64,000 nt of DNA from Bacillota bacterium (GTDB taxonomy: Bacteria > Bacillota > Clostridia > Christensenellales > Aristaeellaceae): assembly GCA_023436585.1 (NCBI GenBank), contig JAEZIN010000009.1, positions 41,653 to 105,652 on the forward strand. The letters run 5' to 3'. Shown here in pieces: positions 51,289 through 60,000 of this stretch (position 1 is its first letter; each line of letters begins with the position of its first letter). The translations under genes and the position numbers were made by a program. The notes beneath the pieces were generated by a model. The model had not been told where the DNA came from. It worked only from the letters and a program-made list of their open reading frames with translations, and did no database searches.

Positions 51289-52529
51289 GTAGATTTCTCC
51301 TTTGCAAACGCACCCGCTTGCGCGAGCGTGAGCATGTTACCATTGATAAGGTATAGGTCTCCGCCATTTTCGGCAGGAATACGATCCAGGTTTTCAAGCT
51401 CCCGGATGTCATTAGCCGACATCCAGCCGTTTTGCCGGGCGACAGCATATCCGTCCATACGGCTCTTGTAATCACCACGCAAAAGACCCTCTACATTGAA
51501 GCGTACAAAAAAGCGCTTCTTCTCGGTATCCGAGAAAAGCGCTCGGTGAATGGCCTGTTCCCATCTGGTAATCCATGGGCTTAGCGTGTACTTGACGAAC
51601 TCCAGGGACTGCTGCTCAATATTTGAAAAGCTGCTTTTCTCCAGGTCGCCTACCATATGAGGCGGTACCCGGAAGATACGAGCAATCTCATCAATCTGAA
51701 ATTTTCGTGTTTCGAGAAATTGTGCTTGCTCTGGGGAAATGGAGATAGGTTTATAGGCCATCCCTTCCTCGAGCACAGCAATACGATGAGCGTTTGCACT
51801 GCCTTGATAGATGGCGTTCCAAGATTCCCGTACGCGCTTGGGGTCTTTCACCACGCCGGGATGTTCCAGTACGCCGCCCGGCTGTGCGCCGTTCTGATAA
51901 AAGGAAGCACCATATTCGTCACAAGCCAGTCCCATGCCGATAGCATTCTTCGCCATGGCGATGGGGCTGTATCCGACCAGCCCATCAAAACCTAAGCCGG
52001 GGATATGGAGCACATCCGAGGGGGCCAATATCACGCTTGAATTTCTGCTCAGGGACCGGGCATCACCATCCGAAGGTGTATACTCGTAATACAGCCGTCC
52101 ATTGGCATCCCGGTCCACCACCATACGATCCGGCATGAGGGGATACAATCCCAGGACCTCTCCGCGCCCATTGCGGAGGATTTGTGCATATCCATTTCCC
52201 CAAAGCAACAGATGGGTCATGAGGGTTTCACGGAAGGAGAAGGCTGACATCTCCGGGTTCGGTTCATCATGCAGCAGCATGTATAGCGGATGCTCTAGTG
52301 CTTTTTCCTTGCCGCCAGAGTCATTATACCGATATAAGTGCATCGGGAGTGATGCCACTGCCTCGGACAGGATACGAACGCAGGCGTAAACGGCTGTCAT
52401 CTGCATGGCGGAGCGCTCATTCACAGCCTTGCCAGAGGTGGTACTACCGAAAAAGAAAGAATAAGCGCTGCCATTTAGACTGTTAGTGGGCTTGTCGCGA
52501 GCTTTGAAGATTTTGTTCAGGAGGCTCAA
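51285..52529 (-). CDS. HK97-type phage portal protein
   Basis: A 414-residue portal protein that forms the dodecameric DNA-entry ring. Recognisable blocks are AMQMTAVYACVRILSEAVAS, LLHDEPNPEMSAFSFRETLM, LLWGNGYAQILRNGRGEVLG, DVLHIPGLGFDGLVGYSPIA, and RIFRVPPHMVGDLEKSSFSN with NIEQQSLEFVKYTLSPWITR. The start is TTG at 52529 with AAAGGA ten bases upstream. It lies between the head protease and a cargo gene. Length is normal, so the head module is intact up to the capsid. Confidence 0.92.
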   Translation of the reverse strand: MSLLNKIFKARDKPTNSLNGSAYSFFFGSTTSGKAVNERSAMQMTAVYACVRILSEAVASLPMHLYRYNDSGGKEKALEHPLYMLLHDEPNPEMSAFSFRETLMTHLLLWGNGYAQILRNGRGEVLGLYPLMPDRMVVDRDANGRLYYEYTPSDGDARSLSRNSSVILAPSDVLHIPGLGFDGLVGYSPIAMAKNAIGMGLACDEYGASFYQNGAQPGGVLEHPGVVKDPKRVRESWNAIYQGSANAHRIAVLEEGMAYKPISISPEQAQFLETRKFQIDEIARIFRVPPHMVGDLEKSSFSNIEQQSLEFVKYTLSPWITRWEQAIHRALFSDTEKKRFFVRFNVEGLLRGDYKSRMDGYAVARQNGWMSANDIRELENLDRIPAENGGDLYLINGNMLTLAQAGAFAKEKST

Positions 52530-52603
52530 TAGGCCACGATCCTTTCAAAATAGGCATAAAAAAGCGCCTCCGAAGAAGCGCATATAAACGCATGTAACTC
52601 AAG

Positions 52604-53539
52604 CTATCTATCGTATTCTTTTATTACAGCCATGGTCGAAAGTGCATTGATAACCCTTAGGCAACATATTTCATCTGCGATCCTTTCAGTTCTACCATGT
52701 TCAATCCAATGCCGATTAATTGTTGAGGGTTCCGCCTGTGTAAAGTCACTTGGTTGAAAAAGTATCTTTGTAAATGCATACATGGAATCCCAACATAATC
52801 CTTTTATATCATTACGCTTAGTCTTTTCTTCTTGAGCATGAAAAGAACAAATCCGCATAATCCTAACATTCTGTGGATTGTCTCCAAATGTGGCAATAAG
52901 GCCTTCTAGAACAGTTACAAGAGTGATTAAAGCCACTGAAAACAGTCCCGAACTAAAAGCTACCATAGCTTGTCTGAAGTTTTCTTGCTGCCCAGGATTG
53001 GTGATACATCTCTCAATTCTGCGACAAGCCTGCCTTATTTCCCGTGGAGAGTAGAATCTCGAAAAGAAGTTATCAAGAGACGCATCATCACCGCAGGACT
53101 CAAGCTCATCGAACCTACGAATGTCTATGGATAAGGGGATAGTCCAACCCGATTGAGCAATTCTGTTAACAAGCCCCTCATACTCGCTTGTTAGTACACG
53201 CAGATGGTCTTCTGATGGCTCGGTGGGTGGACCTTCTGTTCTACCAAACGGAAGATCCATGTTTTCACGGACGATATTAACCATCTTATCCATCATAGCT
53301 TTCTTTTGCTGGCTCTTCGGAAGCTTATGAATACGAGCAACTGTTATGTCCCCAACCTTCTTGGTGTAGGAATCATATATTGCCCTTACTTCCACTTCGG
53401 GAATTGAGAATTCTTGTGCTGTCATAGCAAAAACTCGATCATCCTGCTTCGACGGATGATAACCACCATCTTGTGATATCAGTTCCCTATATAAACGTTC
53501 ACAGTGTTCAAAAACTTTTGCATCATCAATGGTGGCCAT
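52604..53539 (-). CDS. Cargo protein, HEPN-like C-terminus
   Basis: A 311-residue protein with no phage structural similarity, inserted between portal and terminase. Residues ~1-120 are mixed alpha/beta (IPEVEVRAIYDSYTKKVGDI). Residues ~170-311 are helical and end with STINRHWIEHGRTERIADEI, an N-R-H...HG arrangement like that of HEPN-type RNA-binding or abortive-infection proteins. It is AT-richer than the phage genes. ATG at 53539 with GAGAGG is preferred to an in-frame TTG. It is likely a two-gene module with the next gene; a defence role is inferred only from position and fold signals. Confidence 0.6.
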   Translation of the reverse strand: MATIDDAKVFEHCERLYRELISQDGGYHPSKQDDRVFAMTAQEFSIPEVEVRAIYDSYTKKVGDITVARIHKLPKSQQKKAMMDKMVNIVRENMDLPFGRTEGPPTEPSEDHLRVLTSEYEGLVNRIAQSGWTIPLSIDIRRFDELESCGDDASLDNFFSRFYSPREIRQACRRIERCITNPGQQENFRQAMVAFSSGLFSVALITLVTVLEGLIATFGDNPQNVRIMRICSFHAQEEKTKRNDIKGLCWDSMYAFTKILFQPSDFTQAEPSTINRHWIEHGRTERIADEICCLRVINALSTMAVIKEYDR

Positions 53540-53596
53540 AAGCAATACCTCTCTTTTGTGTTAAAATAGACGTAATAACAAGTAGCAGTAACCAAT

Positions 53597-54148
53597 TTAC
53601 CCGAATTTTACGACGCACAAATTAAATGTCTCTTTTAGCCACAATAAGTACTCATTGCAAACATCAATAATATCTCTATTTCTGAATTCGTCTACTATAC
53701 GCACCTTTCTAACTGTACCGTGTAGAGTAATCGTATTTCCTGATACATTTCTGCTCGCCGGATGTGGTGTTTCATCCTGCCGAATGGTCAAATCTATCCT
53801 TTTACCATCGTATGACCTGAATTCGTCAAACAAATTGAAGCTATTGTTTTCATCACCGATTATATATTCTTCTCGTATTTGTAGGGGAGTATTTTTTACT
53901 GATCGATTTCTTAGGTCTACAATTCCCTTGAGCAATTTCTCTTTATTGCGATCAACATCTGTGCCATCATACCAATCTTTCCATCCAGGAACTGATTGAT
54001 ACTCACTTTGCATAATCCAAAGAGTTGATCTTGCCGAGCTTATAAACGCATTAAGATAGTAGTTAAAACAAGGCATATTCTCTTGTTCCTCTATCATCTT
54101 GTTTAGGAAGAACTCGGCTTCATCAAGAACAAATTGAGTACGTTCCAT
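53597..54148 (-). CDS. Cargo protein, HEPN-like
   Basis: A 183-residue protein. The N-terminal helices contain YYLNAFISSARSTLWIMQSE followed by WYDGTD and LRNRSVKN. This S-A-R-S ... W ... RNxxxK order is seen in HEPN-like proteins common on mobile elements. The C-terminal ~90 residues are beta-rich (NVSGNTITLHGTVRKVRIVD). It is AT-rich like its downstream neighbour and shares the GAGAGG ribosome-site context. The two genes interrupt the otherwise compact terminase-portal order. The function is unknown; RNase toxin or antiphage effector are possibilities. Confidence 0.6.
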   Translation of the reverse strand: MERTQFVLDEAEFFLNKMIEEQENMPCFNYYLNAFISSARSTLWIMQSEYQSVPGWKDWYDGTDVDRNKEKLLKGIVDLRNRSVKNTPLQIREEYIIGDENNSFNLFDEFRSYDGKRIDLTIRQDETPHPASRNVSGNTITLHGTVRKVRIVDEFRNRDIIDVCNEYLLWLKETFNLCVVKFG

Positions 54149-54296
54149 TATTGCATCCTCTCAGTTCTTTAGTCAAAAGATACGAAAGATGACGCTATTT
54201 CAAAGGTTATCCCAAGTTTTACTCAGACGTACCAGTCATTGCCATATTCATTATACCGACCAGCTTCGATACAAGCAAGGACTTCTTGCATATACT

Positions 54297-55895
54297 TTAT
54301 ATCATCAATAGACCTCGAGTTTCATACACAGAACTATTCTCTCCACCATGCCGGATAGCCCTATCCAGTGCCATGATAGTGGCAATAGCTCCATCTATCT
54401 TCTCCGTGGATTTTTCCTTGTCCGCCTTGATGTTTCCAGCCGGATCGGTGCGAACGGTAACATTGTCCATCATCCAACGCAGGACTGGATGGCCGCCATG
54501 GGCAATTTTCTGCTCCAAGGTCAACTTCATCAGTTCCTTAGTGGGCGGCGACATGTCCTTGTACCCTTGGCCGAAGGGAACCACGGTAAAGCCAAGGCCT
54601 TCCAGGTTCTGCGTCATCTGCACCGCTCCCCAGCGGTCGAAAGCAATCTCTCGGATGTTGTAACGGGTACCTAGCGTTTCTATGAATTCCTCAATAAAAC
54701 CATAATGGACAACATTGCCATCGGTGGTATGAAGGAAGCCTTGCTGCTTCCAGATATCATACGGCACATGGTCTCGCCGAACCCGCAAATCTACATTGTC
54801 CTCTGGTATCCAGAAGAAAGGAAGAATTGTGTACTTGTCATCTTCATCTACTGGCGGGAACACCAGTACAAAGGCCGTGATATCCGTGGTGGAGGAAAGG
54901 TCAAGCCCACCGTAGCATGGGCGACCTCTAAGGCGTTCGGCGTCCACCAAATAGGCGCAGGCGTCCCATTTATCCAGGGGCATCCAGCGGACGGATTGCT
55001 TTACCCACTGGTTCAAACGAAGCTGTCGGAACAGGTTTTCCTCGGCAGGGTTATTCCGGGCGCTCTCGCAGGCCACCTTCAGCTTTTCGATATCTACCGT
55101 GATACCGAGGGAGGGATTCGCTTTTGCCCATACCTTCGGGTCTGTCCAGTCTTCATCTTCCTCGGCACCGTATATGATCGGATAAAACGTTCGGTCGATC
55201 TTGCGCCCAGCCAAGATATCCTTTGCTTTCTGATGCACCTCGTAGCAGATGGAGTGCGGATCATTGCCGGCTGTAGTGATCAGAAAGTATAAGGGCTGCT
55301 TACGGGCATCGCCGGAGCCGTGGGTCATGACATCATATAGCTGCCGATTTGGCTGTGCATGTAGTTCGTCGAATACGACACCGTGTACATTCAAACCATG
55401 TTTGGTATATGCTTCAGCGGACAGTACCTGATAAAAACTACCCAATGGTTTGTAAATCAAGCGCTTTTGGGAAAGCACCGGTTTGATTCGGCTTTTGAGA
55501 GCCGGACATTGGTCCACCATGTCCACAGCAACATCGAATACGATAGATGCCTGTTGCCGGTCAGAAGCACAGCCGTATACCTCGCCACCATGTTCATAGT
55601 CCCCGCAGGTGAGCAGAAGGGCAACAGCAGCAGCCAATTCGCTTTTACCTTGCTTCTTTGCAATTTCGATATAAGCCGTGTTGAACTGGCGGTAACCGTT
55701 GGGTTTCATGATCCCGAACACATCTCGGATAATTTGCTCCTGCCAGTCGATGAGATCAAATGGCTGGCCATGCCACTCGCCCTTGGTATGCTTAAGGCAG
55801 CCGATGAAAGAAACAGCAGCATCAGCGGAAGCCTTACTGTATACGGAGCCTTCCATCATAAAGGCGGTAGGCTTGTACCGCTTGAGACTTCGCAT
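54297..55895 (-). CDS. terL: Phage terminase large subunit
   Basis: A 532-residue TerL. The ATPase domain has EIAKKQGKSELAAAVALLLT (Walker A variant, residue ~70), VVFDELHAQPN (Walker B, ~170) and YFLITTAGNDPHSICYEVHQ. The RNase H-like nuclease begins CYGGLDLSSTTDITAFVLVF with catalytic Asp. Near the end, DKEKSTEKIDGAIATIMALD holds another acidic site. It packages DNA into the procapsid with the small subunit at 60559-61101. It looks intact. GGAGGCAGCC precedes the ATG. The small subunit is displaced by about 4.6 kb of modification and cargo genes. Confidence 0.94.
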   Translation of the reverse strand: MRSLKRYKPTAFMMEGSVYSKASADAAVSFIGCLKHTKGEWHGQPFDLIDWQEQIIRDVFGIMKPNGYRQFNTAYIEIAKKQGKSELAAAVALLLTCGDYEHGGEVYGCASDRQQASIVFDVAVDMVDQCPALKSRIKPVLSQKRLIYKPLGSFYQVLSAEAYTKHGLNVHGVVFDELHAQPNRQLYDVMTHGSGDARKQPLYFLITTAGNDPHSICYEVHQKAKDILAGRKIDRTFYPIIYGAEEDEDWTDPKVWAKANPSLGITVDIEKLKVACESARNNPAEENLFRQLRLNQWVKQSVRWMPLDKWDACAYLVDAERLRGRPCYGGLDLSSTTDITAFVLVFPPVDEDDKYTILPFFWIPEDNVDLRVRRDHVPYDIWKQQGFLHTTDGNVVHYGFIEEFIETLGTRYNIREIAFDRWGAVQMTQNLEGLGFTVVPFGQGYKDMSPPTKELMKLTLEQKIAHGGHPVLRWMMDNVTVRTDPAGNIKADKEKSTEKIDGAIATIMALDRAIRHGGENSSVYETRGLLMI

Positions 55896-55964
55896 GGCTG
55901 CCTCCTGTCAGGAAAACGACATGAAAAAAGCCCCTTGCGGAGCTTTCAATATCGGTTGCCTCCA

Positions 55965-56255
55965 TTAATACTCGCTGGGGAATAACGCGGTCGTTGCGCT
56001 ATGATCCCATTCAGTAATGATCCATAGCCGCCAATCAGGATGTTCCGGGTTTTCATAGGCCGCAAGAAGGCGGTTATCATTGTTCTTCAAAGCTTCGTCA
56101 TTCTGCTTTTTATCGCCGTCACACAGCTCGCCCCAATCACAGGAGATATAACGCTTGAAGCTCTGGTGCACGAATTTTGCGAAATCCGAATTCTCCGCTA
56201 TCAAGTCGTTTACGCCGCGAGTCACACATACCTGTCCCATTACAAACCTTGCCAT
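55965..56255 (-). CDS. Small conserved phage/element protein
   Basis: A 96-residue protein starting MARFVMGQVCVTRGVNDLIA, with the acidic centre YISCDWGELCDGDKKQNDEA and the strongly patterned end WRLWIITEWDHSATTALFPS. Proteins of this shape occur next to ParB/methylase genes in clostridial phages and conjugative elements and are sometimes mislabelled as restriction subunits; no activity is known. The ATG at 56255 follows GAGGTGGT. It lies 70 bases downstream of the methylase gene. Confidence 0.7.
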   Translation of the reverse strand: MARFVMGQVCVTRGVNDLIAENSDFAKFVHQSFKRYISCDWGELCDGDKKQNDEALKNNDNRLLAAYENPEHPDWRLWIITEWDHSATTALFPSEY

Positions 56256-56326
56256 GTTACCACCTCTTTCATGAAGTGTGGACAGCTTACCCTGGAAGGT
56301 TGTTGAAAGGAAGGCTTTCGTCACCA

Positions 56327-57622
56327 TTAAGCGGAGAGTAAAACCGCTTTTTCACCGGTCCATTCCTCCCAGCGTTTGATAGCCAGATCACATAAAATAG
56401 GGTTGGCTTCCATGGCATAACATCGCCTTCCGCTTTGTTCGGCGGCTATAAGGGTGGTTCCGGTTCCGGCAAAGGGATCAATGACTAGCCCACCCACATC
56501 TGAATGCATCTTGAGACAGCGCCAGGGTAACTCCACAGGCAACATAACAGCCTTATCATTTGAGCCTGCGGGTGCAATCTCCCAGATGCCGGTATATCCC
56601 CAATTCCGGCGTTCTTCTTTGGTGAGCCTGCGGACAAACTGAAAACTATGGGCGGCAAAAGCCGAAATCCATGTATACTCCTGATCGTTGTAAGCCTCCT
56701 GCTCTTGCCCAGCAAAGGCGGTGACATAATCATATTCCGCCACCGGCTTGTTGCTGGTAGTATGCTGGGAGCCTGTGTTCCGCTTGGTGCCTTCCTTTTT
56801 CCACACCCGTACCCATAGCGGGCGATAATTACAATCTGCAAACAGCCTCATGCTATGAAAACCTGTAGGCTCCATGAATTGGCTGCCAGTTTGGAACAGG
56901 TCACCCAGGTGCCAGCAGATCACATCTGCATAATTGCACATATTCCGAACCGCGGCTTCCATCCTCTCCAGCCAGGGAGTCATGCCGTCCCGGATGTATT
57001 CCCAGACGAGGGGGATGGGCGGAGAGGTTACTGTGCATTGCGCGTGAGCGTCGCTCATGAGCATAGCGAAATCATCTGGTGAGGCAGCATCGCCGCACAG
57101 AAGCCGGTGATGACCTAAATGCCAGAGGGTGCCTTTTCTCGATACAGGCCCGCCAGAGGTTTCTATATCCTCCCTGGCCTTTTTCTCATCGAATCCATCC
57201 TCTACGGCCTCCTTGGAATAAAACCCATTCATTAACGCATCTACTTCTTGGGCATCAAAGCCAGTAAGAGATATATCGAATGCAGAGGCATCCAGGTCTG
57301 CCATGAGAACGGCCAACTTTCCTTCGTCCCAGTCCCCCTGTACCTTGTTCAGGGCAAGGTTTAATGCCTTTTCCCGCTGGAGATCAAGATCCACTACCAC
57401 ACAGTCAATATCCACCCGGCCCATCTCCAGCAGTACCTTGAGGCGTTGATGGCCACCCACTACATTCCCGGTCTGGATATTCCAAATCACCGGTTCTACA
57501 TACCCGAATTCAGCAATGGAGCGTTTTAGCTTTTCGAAATCCTTATCACCCGGTTTTAGGTCTTTTCGGGGGTTGTAGGCTGCGGCATTTAGCCGGGAAA
57601 CGGGGATGGATTGTATATTCAT
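56327..57622 (-). CDS. ParB-domain DNA methyltransferase
   Basis: A 431-residue fusion. Residues ~1-105 are a ParB/Srx-like domain (AAYNPRKDLKPGDKDFEKLK, GNVVGGHQRLKVLLEMG). Residues ~150-431 are a beta-class amino-methyltransferase with GTLWHLGHHRLLCGDA, catalytic motif IV TSPPI, and the C-terminal SAM-binding VIDPFAGTGTTLIAAEQSGR. It would methylate adenine N6 or cytosine N4 in phage DNA. Motif IV normally reads (D/S)PPY; here the aromatic is Ile, which may impair catalysis. It is upstream of the small conserved gene and next to a tRNA-like sequence. ATG at 57622 has AGGTG. Confidence 0.85.
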   Translation of the reverse strand: MNIQSIPVSRLNAAAYNPRKDLKPGDKDFEKLKRSIAEFGYVEPVIWNIQTGNVVGGHQRLKVLLEMGRVDIDCVVVDLDLQREKALNLALNKVQGDWDEGKLAVLMADLDASAFDISLTGFDAQEVDALMNGFYSKEAVEDGFDEKKAREDIETSGGPVSRKGTLWHLGHHRLLCGDAASPDDFAMLMSDAHAQCTVTSPPIPLVWEYIRDGMTPWLERMEAAVRNMCNYADVICWHLGDLFQTGSQFMEPTGFHSMRLFADCNYRPLWVRVWKKEGTKRNTGSQHTTSNKPVAEYDYVTAFAGQEQEAYNDQEYTWISAFAAHSFQFVRRLTKEERRNWGYTGIWEIAPAGSNDKAVMLPVELPWRCLKMHSDVGGLVIDPFAGTGTTLIAAEQSGRRCYAMEANPILCDLAIKRWEEWTGEKAVLLSA

Positions 57623-57651
57623 GAAAATCACCTGCATGTAAAGAAATAAAA

Positions 57652-57726
57652 TGGAGCGTGAAGGACGGGGTTGAACCGCCGTTTTCTACCAGGTTGGCAG
57701 ATGGTCTTCCGTTAGCCTATTCACGC
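57652..57726 (-). tRNA. tRNA-like sequence (degenerate)
   Basis: On the minus strand a 75-nt sequence folds as acceptor GCGTGAA/TTCACGC with encoded TCCA end, a D arm with GG in the loop, an anticodon arm TCTGC/GTAGA, and a T arm GGCGG/CCGTC with loop TTCAACC. Odd points: the anticodon loop CAACCTG lacks U33, the D stem has one mismatch, and an extra C separates T and acceptor stems. It could be a decayed phage tRNA or a tRNA mimic. Confidence 0.45.
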
Positions 57727-57730
57727 ACGA

Positions 57731-57759
57731 TTGACGATTTTCCTGATGAGGCTTATACT
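57731..57759 (+). promoter_or_regulatory. Promoter of the LURP-one-like cargo gene
   Basis: TTGACG (57731-57736), 17 bases, TATACT (57754-57759), about 60 bases before the ATG at 57820. An own promoter on the opposite strand marks the gene as a cargo insertion. Confidence 0.65.
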
Positions 57760-57819
57760 GTAATAAACTTACATGATATTACAGAGCGCTAAAAATCAAG
57801 TTTTCGGGGGACGTGTACA

Positions 57820-58572
57820 ATGCGTATCTTAGGTTGGCTCTCTGGCGAGATGGCTAAGAAAATCGTTAAGAACAACGTTGAACAGTCGCATAGCAAAATC
57901 GTTGGCAAAGTCTTGGGAAAAGCTGCGGGTGCTGTTGCCGAGAAGGCAACAAGCACAGTGGTGGGAAGAGTGGAAGACAAAGCCGTAGAGAAATTTGGCC
58001 CTGCTGCTTCAGAAAAAATAGGAAAGATGATGAAGCAACACACAGAAGCTGATTTGTTAGCACAAAACCCTAATAATTTTAGGCTTATAACCAGACAGAG
58101 TACCCCCGCAAGAAAATCAAAGTTTGATGTATATAATGAGTTCGGGAATAAGAAGTATAGCGTTAAGGGAAAGACACTTTCGAAACACTATTTGCGCTTA
58201 ATTGACTCAAATGGCTCCGAACTTGGATTGGTGAAGAAGAAGCTCATTGCTCTTAGATCGCCCTTTTCATTTCAGTTTTATGCTCGGGATTATATAATCG
58301 AAATCAATGGAGACCGTCTTGGACAGGTGAAGACGCATCGTAAAGGAACAAAGAGGCGGTGTCAGGTCGATTTCAACGGGTGGAGCGTAGAAGGTGACTT
58401 TTTTGAATCAAATTATACAGTGCATAAAGGGGAAACGTTGATTGCACGAATTTCAAGAACCACATCATGCGATGAAGAAACATTTGTCTTGGATTTTTCT
58501 GATCCTGCAAATGAGCTAGTAATACTATTTCTAGTTGCGGCTCTTCATGATACAAGGAATAGTCGCAATTAA
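57820..58572 (+). CDS. LURP-one/tubby-like domain cargo protein
   Basis: A 250-residue protein on the strand opposite to the phage genes. Residues ~1-85 are helical with Ala/Val-rich repeats (IVGKVLGKAAGAVAEKATST). Residues ~100-250 have the LURP-one/tubby-C-terminal-like beta-barrel pattern (SKFDVYNEFGNKKYSVKGKT, LRLIDSNGSELGLVKKKL, FYARDYIIEINGDRLGQVKT, WSVEGDFFESNYTVHKGET) with a final hydrophobic helix (ELVILFLVAALHDT) as in scramblase-like proteins. It may act at the membrane. It has its own promoter and GGGGGA ribosome site. The phage role is unknown; it may be a lysogenic conversion gene. Confidence 0.7.
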   Translation: MRILGWLSGEMAKKIVKNNVEQSHSKIVGKVLGKAAGAVAEKATSTVVGRVEDKAVEKFGPAASEKIGKMMKQHTEADLLAQNPNNFRLITRQSTPARKSKFDVYNEFGNKKYSVKGKTLSKHYLRLIDSNGSELGLVKKKLIALRSPFSFQFYARDYIIEINGDRLGQVKTHRKGTKRRCQVDFNGWSVEGDFFESNYTVHKGETLIARISRTTSCDEETFVLDFSDPANELVILFLVAALHDTRNSRN

Positions 58573-58630
58573 AGCTACATTGCTTATATAAACGAGCCTA
58601 AGAATAATTTTTCCTGATTAAACATTTGTA

Positions 58631-59386
58631 TCATACTGTTGACGAAATCATACTTTTGTTATGCCGATCCGCTTGTGCTACTTTCTCCCCTTTATACATG
58701 CCTGCCCCCAACTCATCAATACGAGAAAAGGGGATCAAAGGCACTGTCAGCCGCTCACGGCAAGCTGGGTCAATGAAGTACATATACCGTAGCTGGTAGC
58801 CGGGAATGGGCTTTGCACCCACATAGTCCAGGTATTTATTGAAATTGTAGGTACCACCGGTCACATCGAAGAAGGTCAGCCCGCCCAGTTCCCGGCGTGG
58901 CGTGGTGGGATTGGAGGCAAGCGTCATTTTGTGGATGCGAGTACCGTCCGGCAATTCCGCAAGGTTCAAATTTTCCTTAATGCCGGTAAGCACGAAATTG
59001 CTTGCTCGGTAAATAGTGCCGTCCCCACAAGAGCAAGCGTCTGCAAAAGAAATAATCCATTTTACCTGCGGCGCATGCTTTTTTAGAAGCCGTATGCTCA
59101 TTGCTATGGCCCGGCTTTCGCTGTTCCGGGGAAGCACGCTGTCAAAGGCCATTCGGTTCAGCTCCAGAAATTCGTTCCAGCCGGTGCCCTCCACTAGTCC
59201 GATGATCTTGCTCTTGTCCAGACTCGGCCCATAGGACATGACGCCATGAAGCTGGCCATCCAGGAATACGCCGAAATGAAGTTTGGAATTGTTCACGACC
59301 TTGCCGGAATAGTGATGAGCCTTAATAAAGGCGTTGGCAATGGCAGATGGCAGTACCTTCATGACAATTTCTTTTGCTCTGCCCAT
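58631..59386 (-). CDS. Mom-like adenine methylcarbamoylation protein
   Basis: A 251-residue protein of the GNAT-like Mom family, known from phage Mu, where it converts adenine to a carbamoylmethyl derivative that protects DNA from restriction. Family features: ANAFIKAHHYSGKVVNNSKL at the N-terminus, HFGVFLDGQLHGVMSYGPSL, ELNRMAFDSVLPRNSESRAI, IISFADACSCGDGTIYRASN with the Cys-rich turn, and a C-terminal GYQLRYMYFIDPACRERL. It overlaps the ParB gene by 28 bases. With the ParB-methylase it forms a DNA-modification cassette. Most likely anti-restriction. Confidence 0.8.
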   Translation of the reverse strand: MGRAKEIVMKVLPSAIANAFIKAHHYSGKVVNNSKLHFGVFLDGQLHGVMSYGPSLDKSKIIGLVEGTGWNEFLELNRMAFDSVLPRNSESRAIAMSIRLLKKHAPQVKWIISFADACSCGDGTIYRASNFVLTGIKENLNLAELPDGTRIHKMTLASNPTTPRRELGGLTFFDVTGGTYNFNKYLDYVGAKPIPGYQLRYMYFIDPACRERLTVPLIPFSRIDELGAGMYKGEKVAQADRHNKSMISSTV

Positions 59387-59946
59387 TGTCTCACCACCTC
59401 ATACAACCCATTACCGTTGTGATTTTCGTTGGTAAACGTTTCATTTACAGCATCCTGATCGTAAACGTACTTGATCGCCGCCAGGATCAGCCGAGCCTGT
59501 TCATCATGGACCGTTATGCTGATCTGCTGGAAAGGTTTTTTCTCTCCGGCATCCAGGGTGAATTGATCAGAAAAATCATCATGCGATATGGATTGGAACC
59601 CGAAGTCCGTCATTGGCATAACGATATCGGCCAATTCCAAAGGCAGCAGGTCCATGTCCCACTGAGCCATTTCGCCAACCTTGTTATCTGCCAACCGGAA
59701 GGCTTTGATTTGGTCCTCCGTCAGTTCATCGGCGATGACGCAGGGGGCCTCCTTCATGCCAAGGGATTGCGCAGCCTTGTAACGGGTGTGGCCAGCCACA
59801 ATCTCATGGTTTCGATCGATCACCAATGGAACAAGGAAGCCAAACTGCCGGATGCTGGCAGCAACATTTTTTATGGCTTCATCATTCTTACGAGGATTCC
59901 GGGCATATGGGTGTATTTCTGATAATGGCAACTGGACAATATTCAT
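59359..59946 (-). CDS. ParB/Srx-like domain protein
   Basis: A 195-residue protein with an N-terminal ParB-like fold: LPLSEIHPYARNPRKNDEAI, FGFLVPLVIDRNHEIVAGHT, RYKAAQSLGMKEAPCVIADE and AFRLADNKVGEMAQWDMDLL. In phages such domains occur alone or fused to methylases and may act as DNA-binding or CTP-dependent clamps. The C-terminal ~60 residues are a small alpha/beta tail. It overlaps the Mom-like gene, so the two are coupled. AGAGG lies eight bases before the ATG. Confidence 0.85.
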   Translation of the reverse strand: MNIVQLPLSEIHPYARNPRKNDEAIKNVAASIRQFGFLVPLVIDRNHEIVAGHTRYKAAQSLGMKEAPCVIADELTEDQIKAFRLADNKVGEMAQWDMDLLPLELADIVMPMTDFGFQSISHDDFSDQFTLDAGEKKPFQQISITVHDEQARLILAAIKYVYDQDAVNETFTNENHNGNGLYEVVRQWAEQKKLS

Positions 59947-59957
59947 GTTTGCGCCTC

Positions 59958-59986
59958 TTTACGTATGATGAGTTGTTGCATATAAT
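59958..59986 (+). promoter_or_regulatory. Promoter of the yjdF leader
   Basis: TTTACG (59958-59963), 17 bases, then a perfect TATAAT (59981-59986). It is followed within ten bases by the structured leader. Confidence 0.7.
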
Positions 59987-60000
59987 GGGGATGTCGGTTC

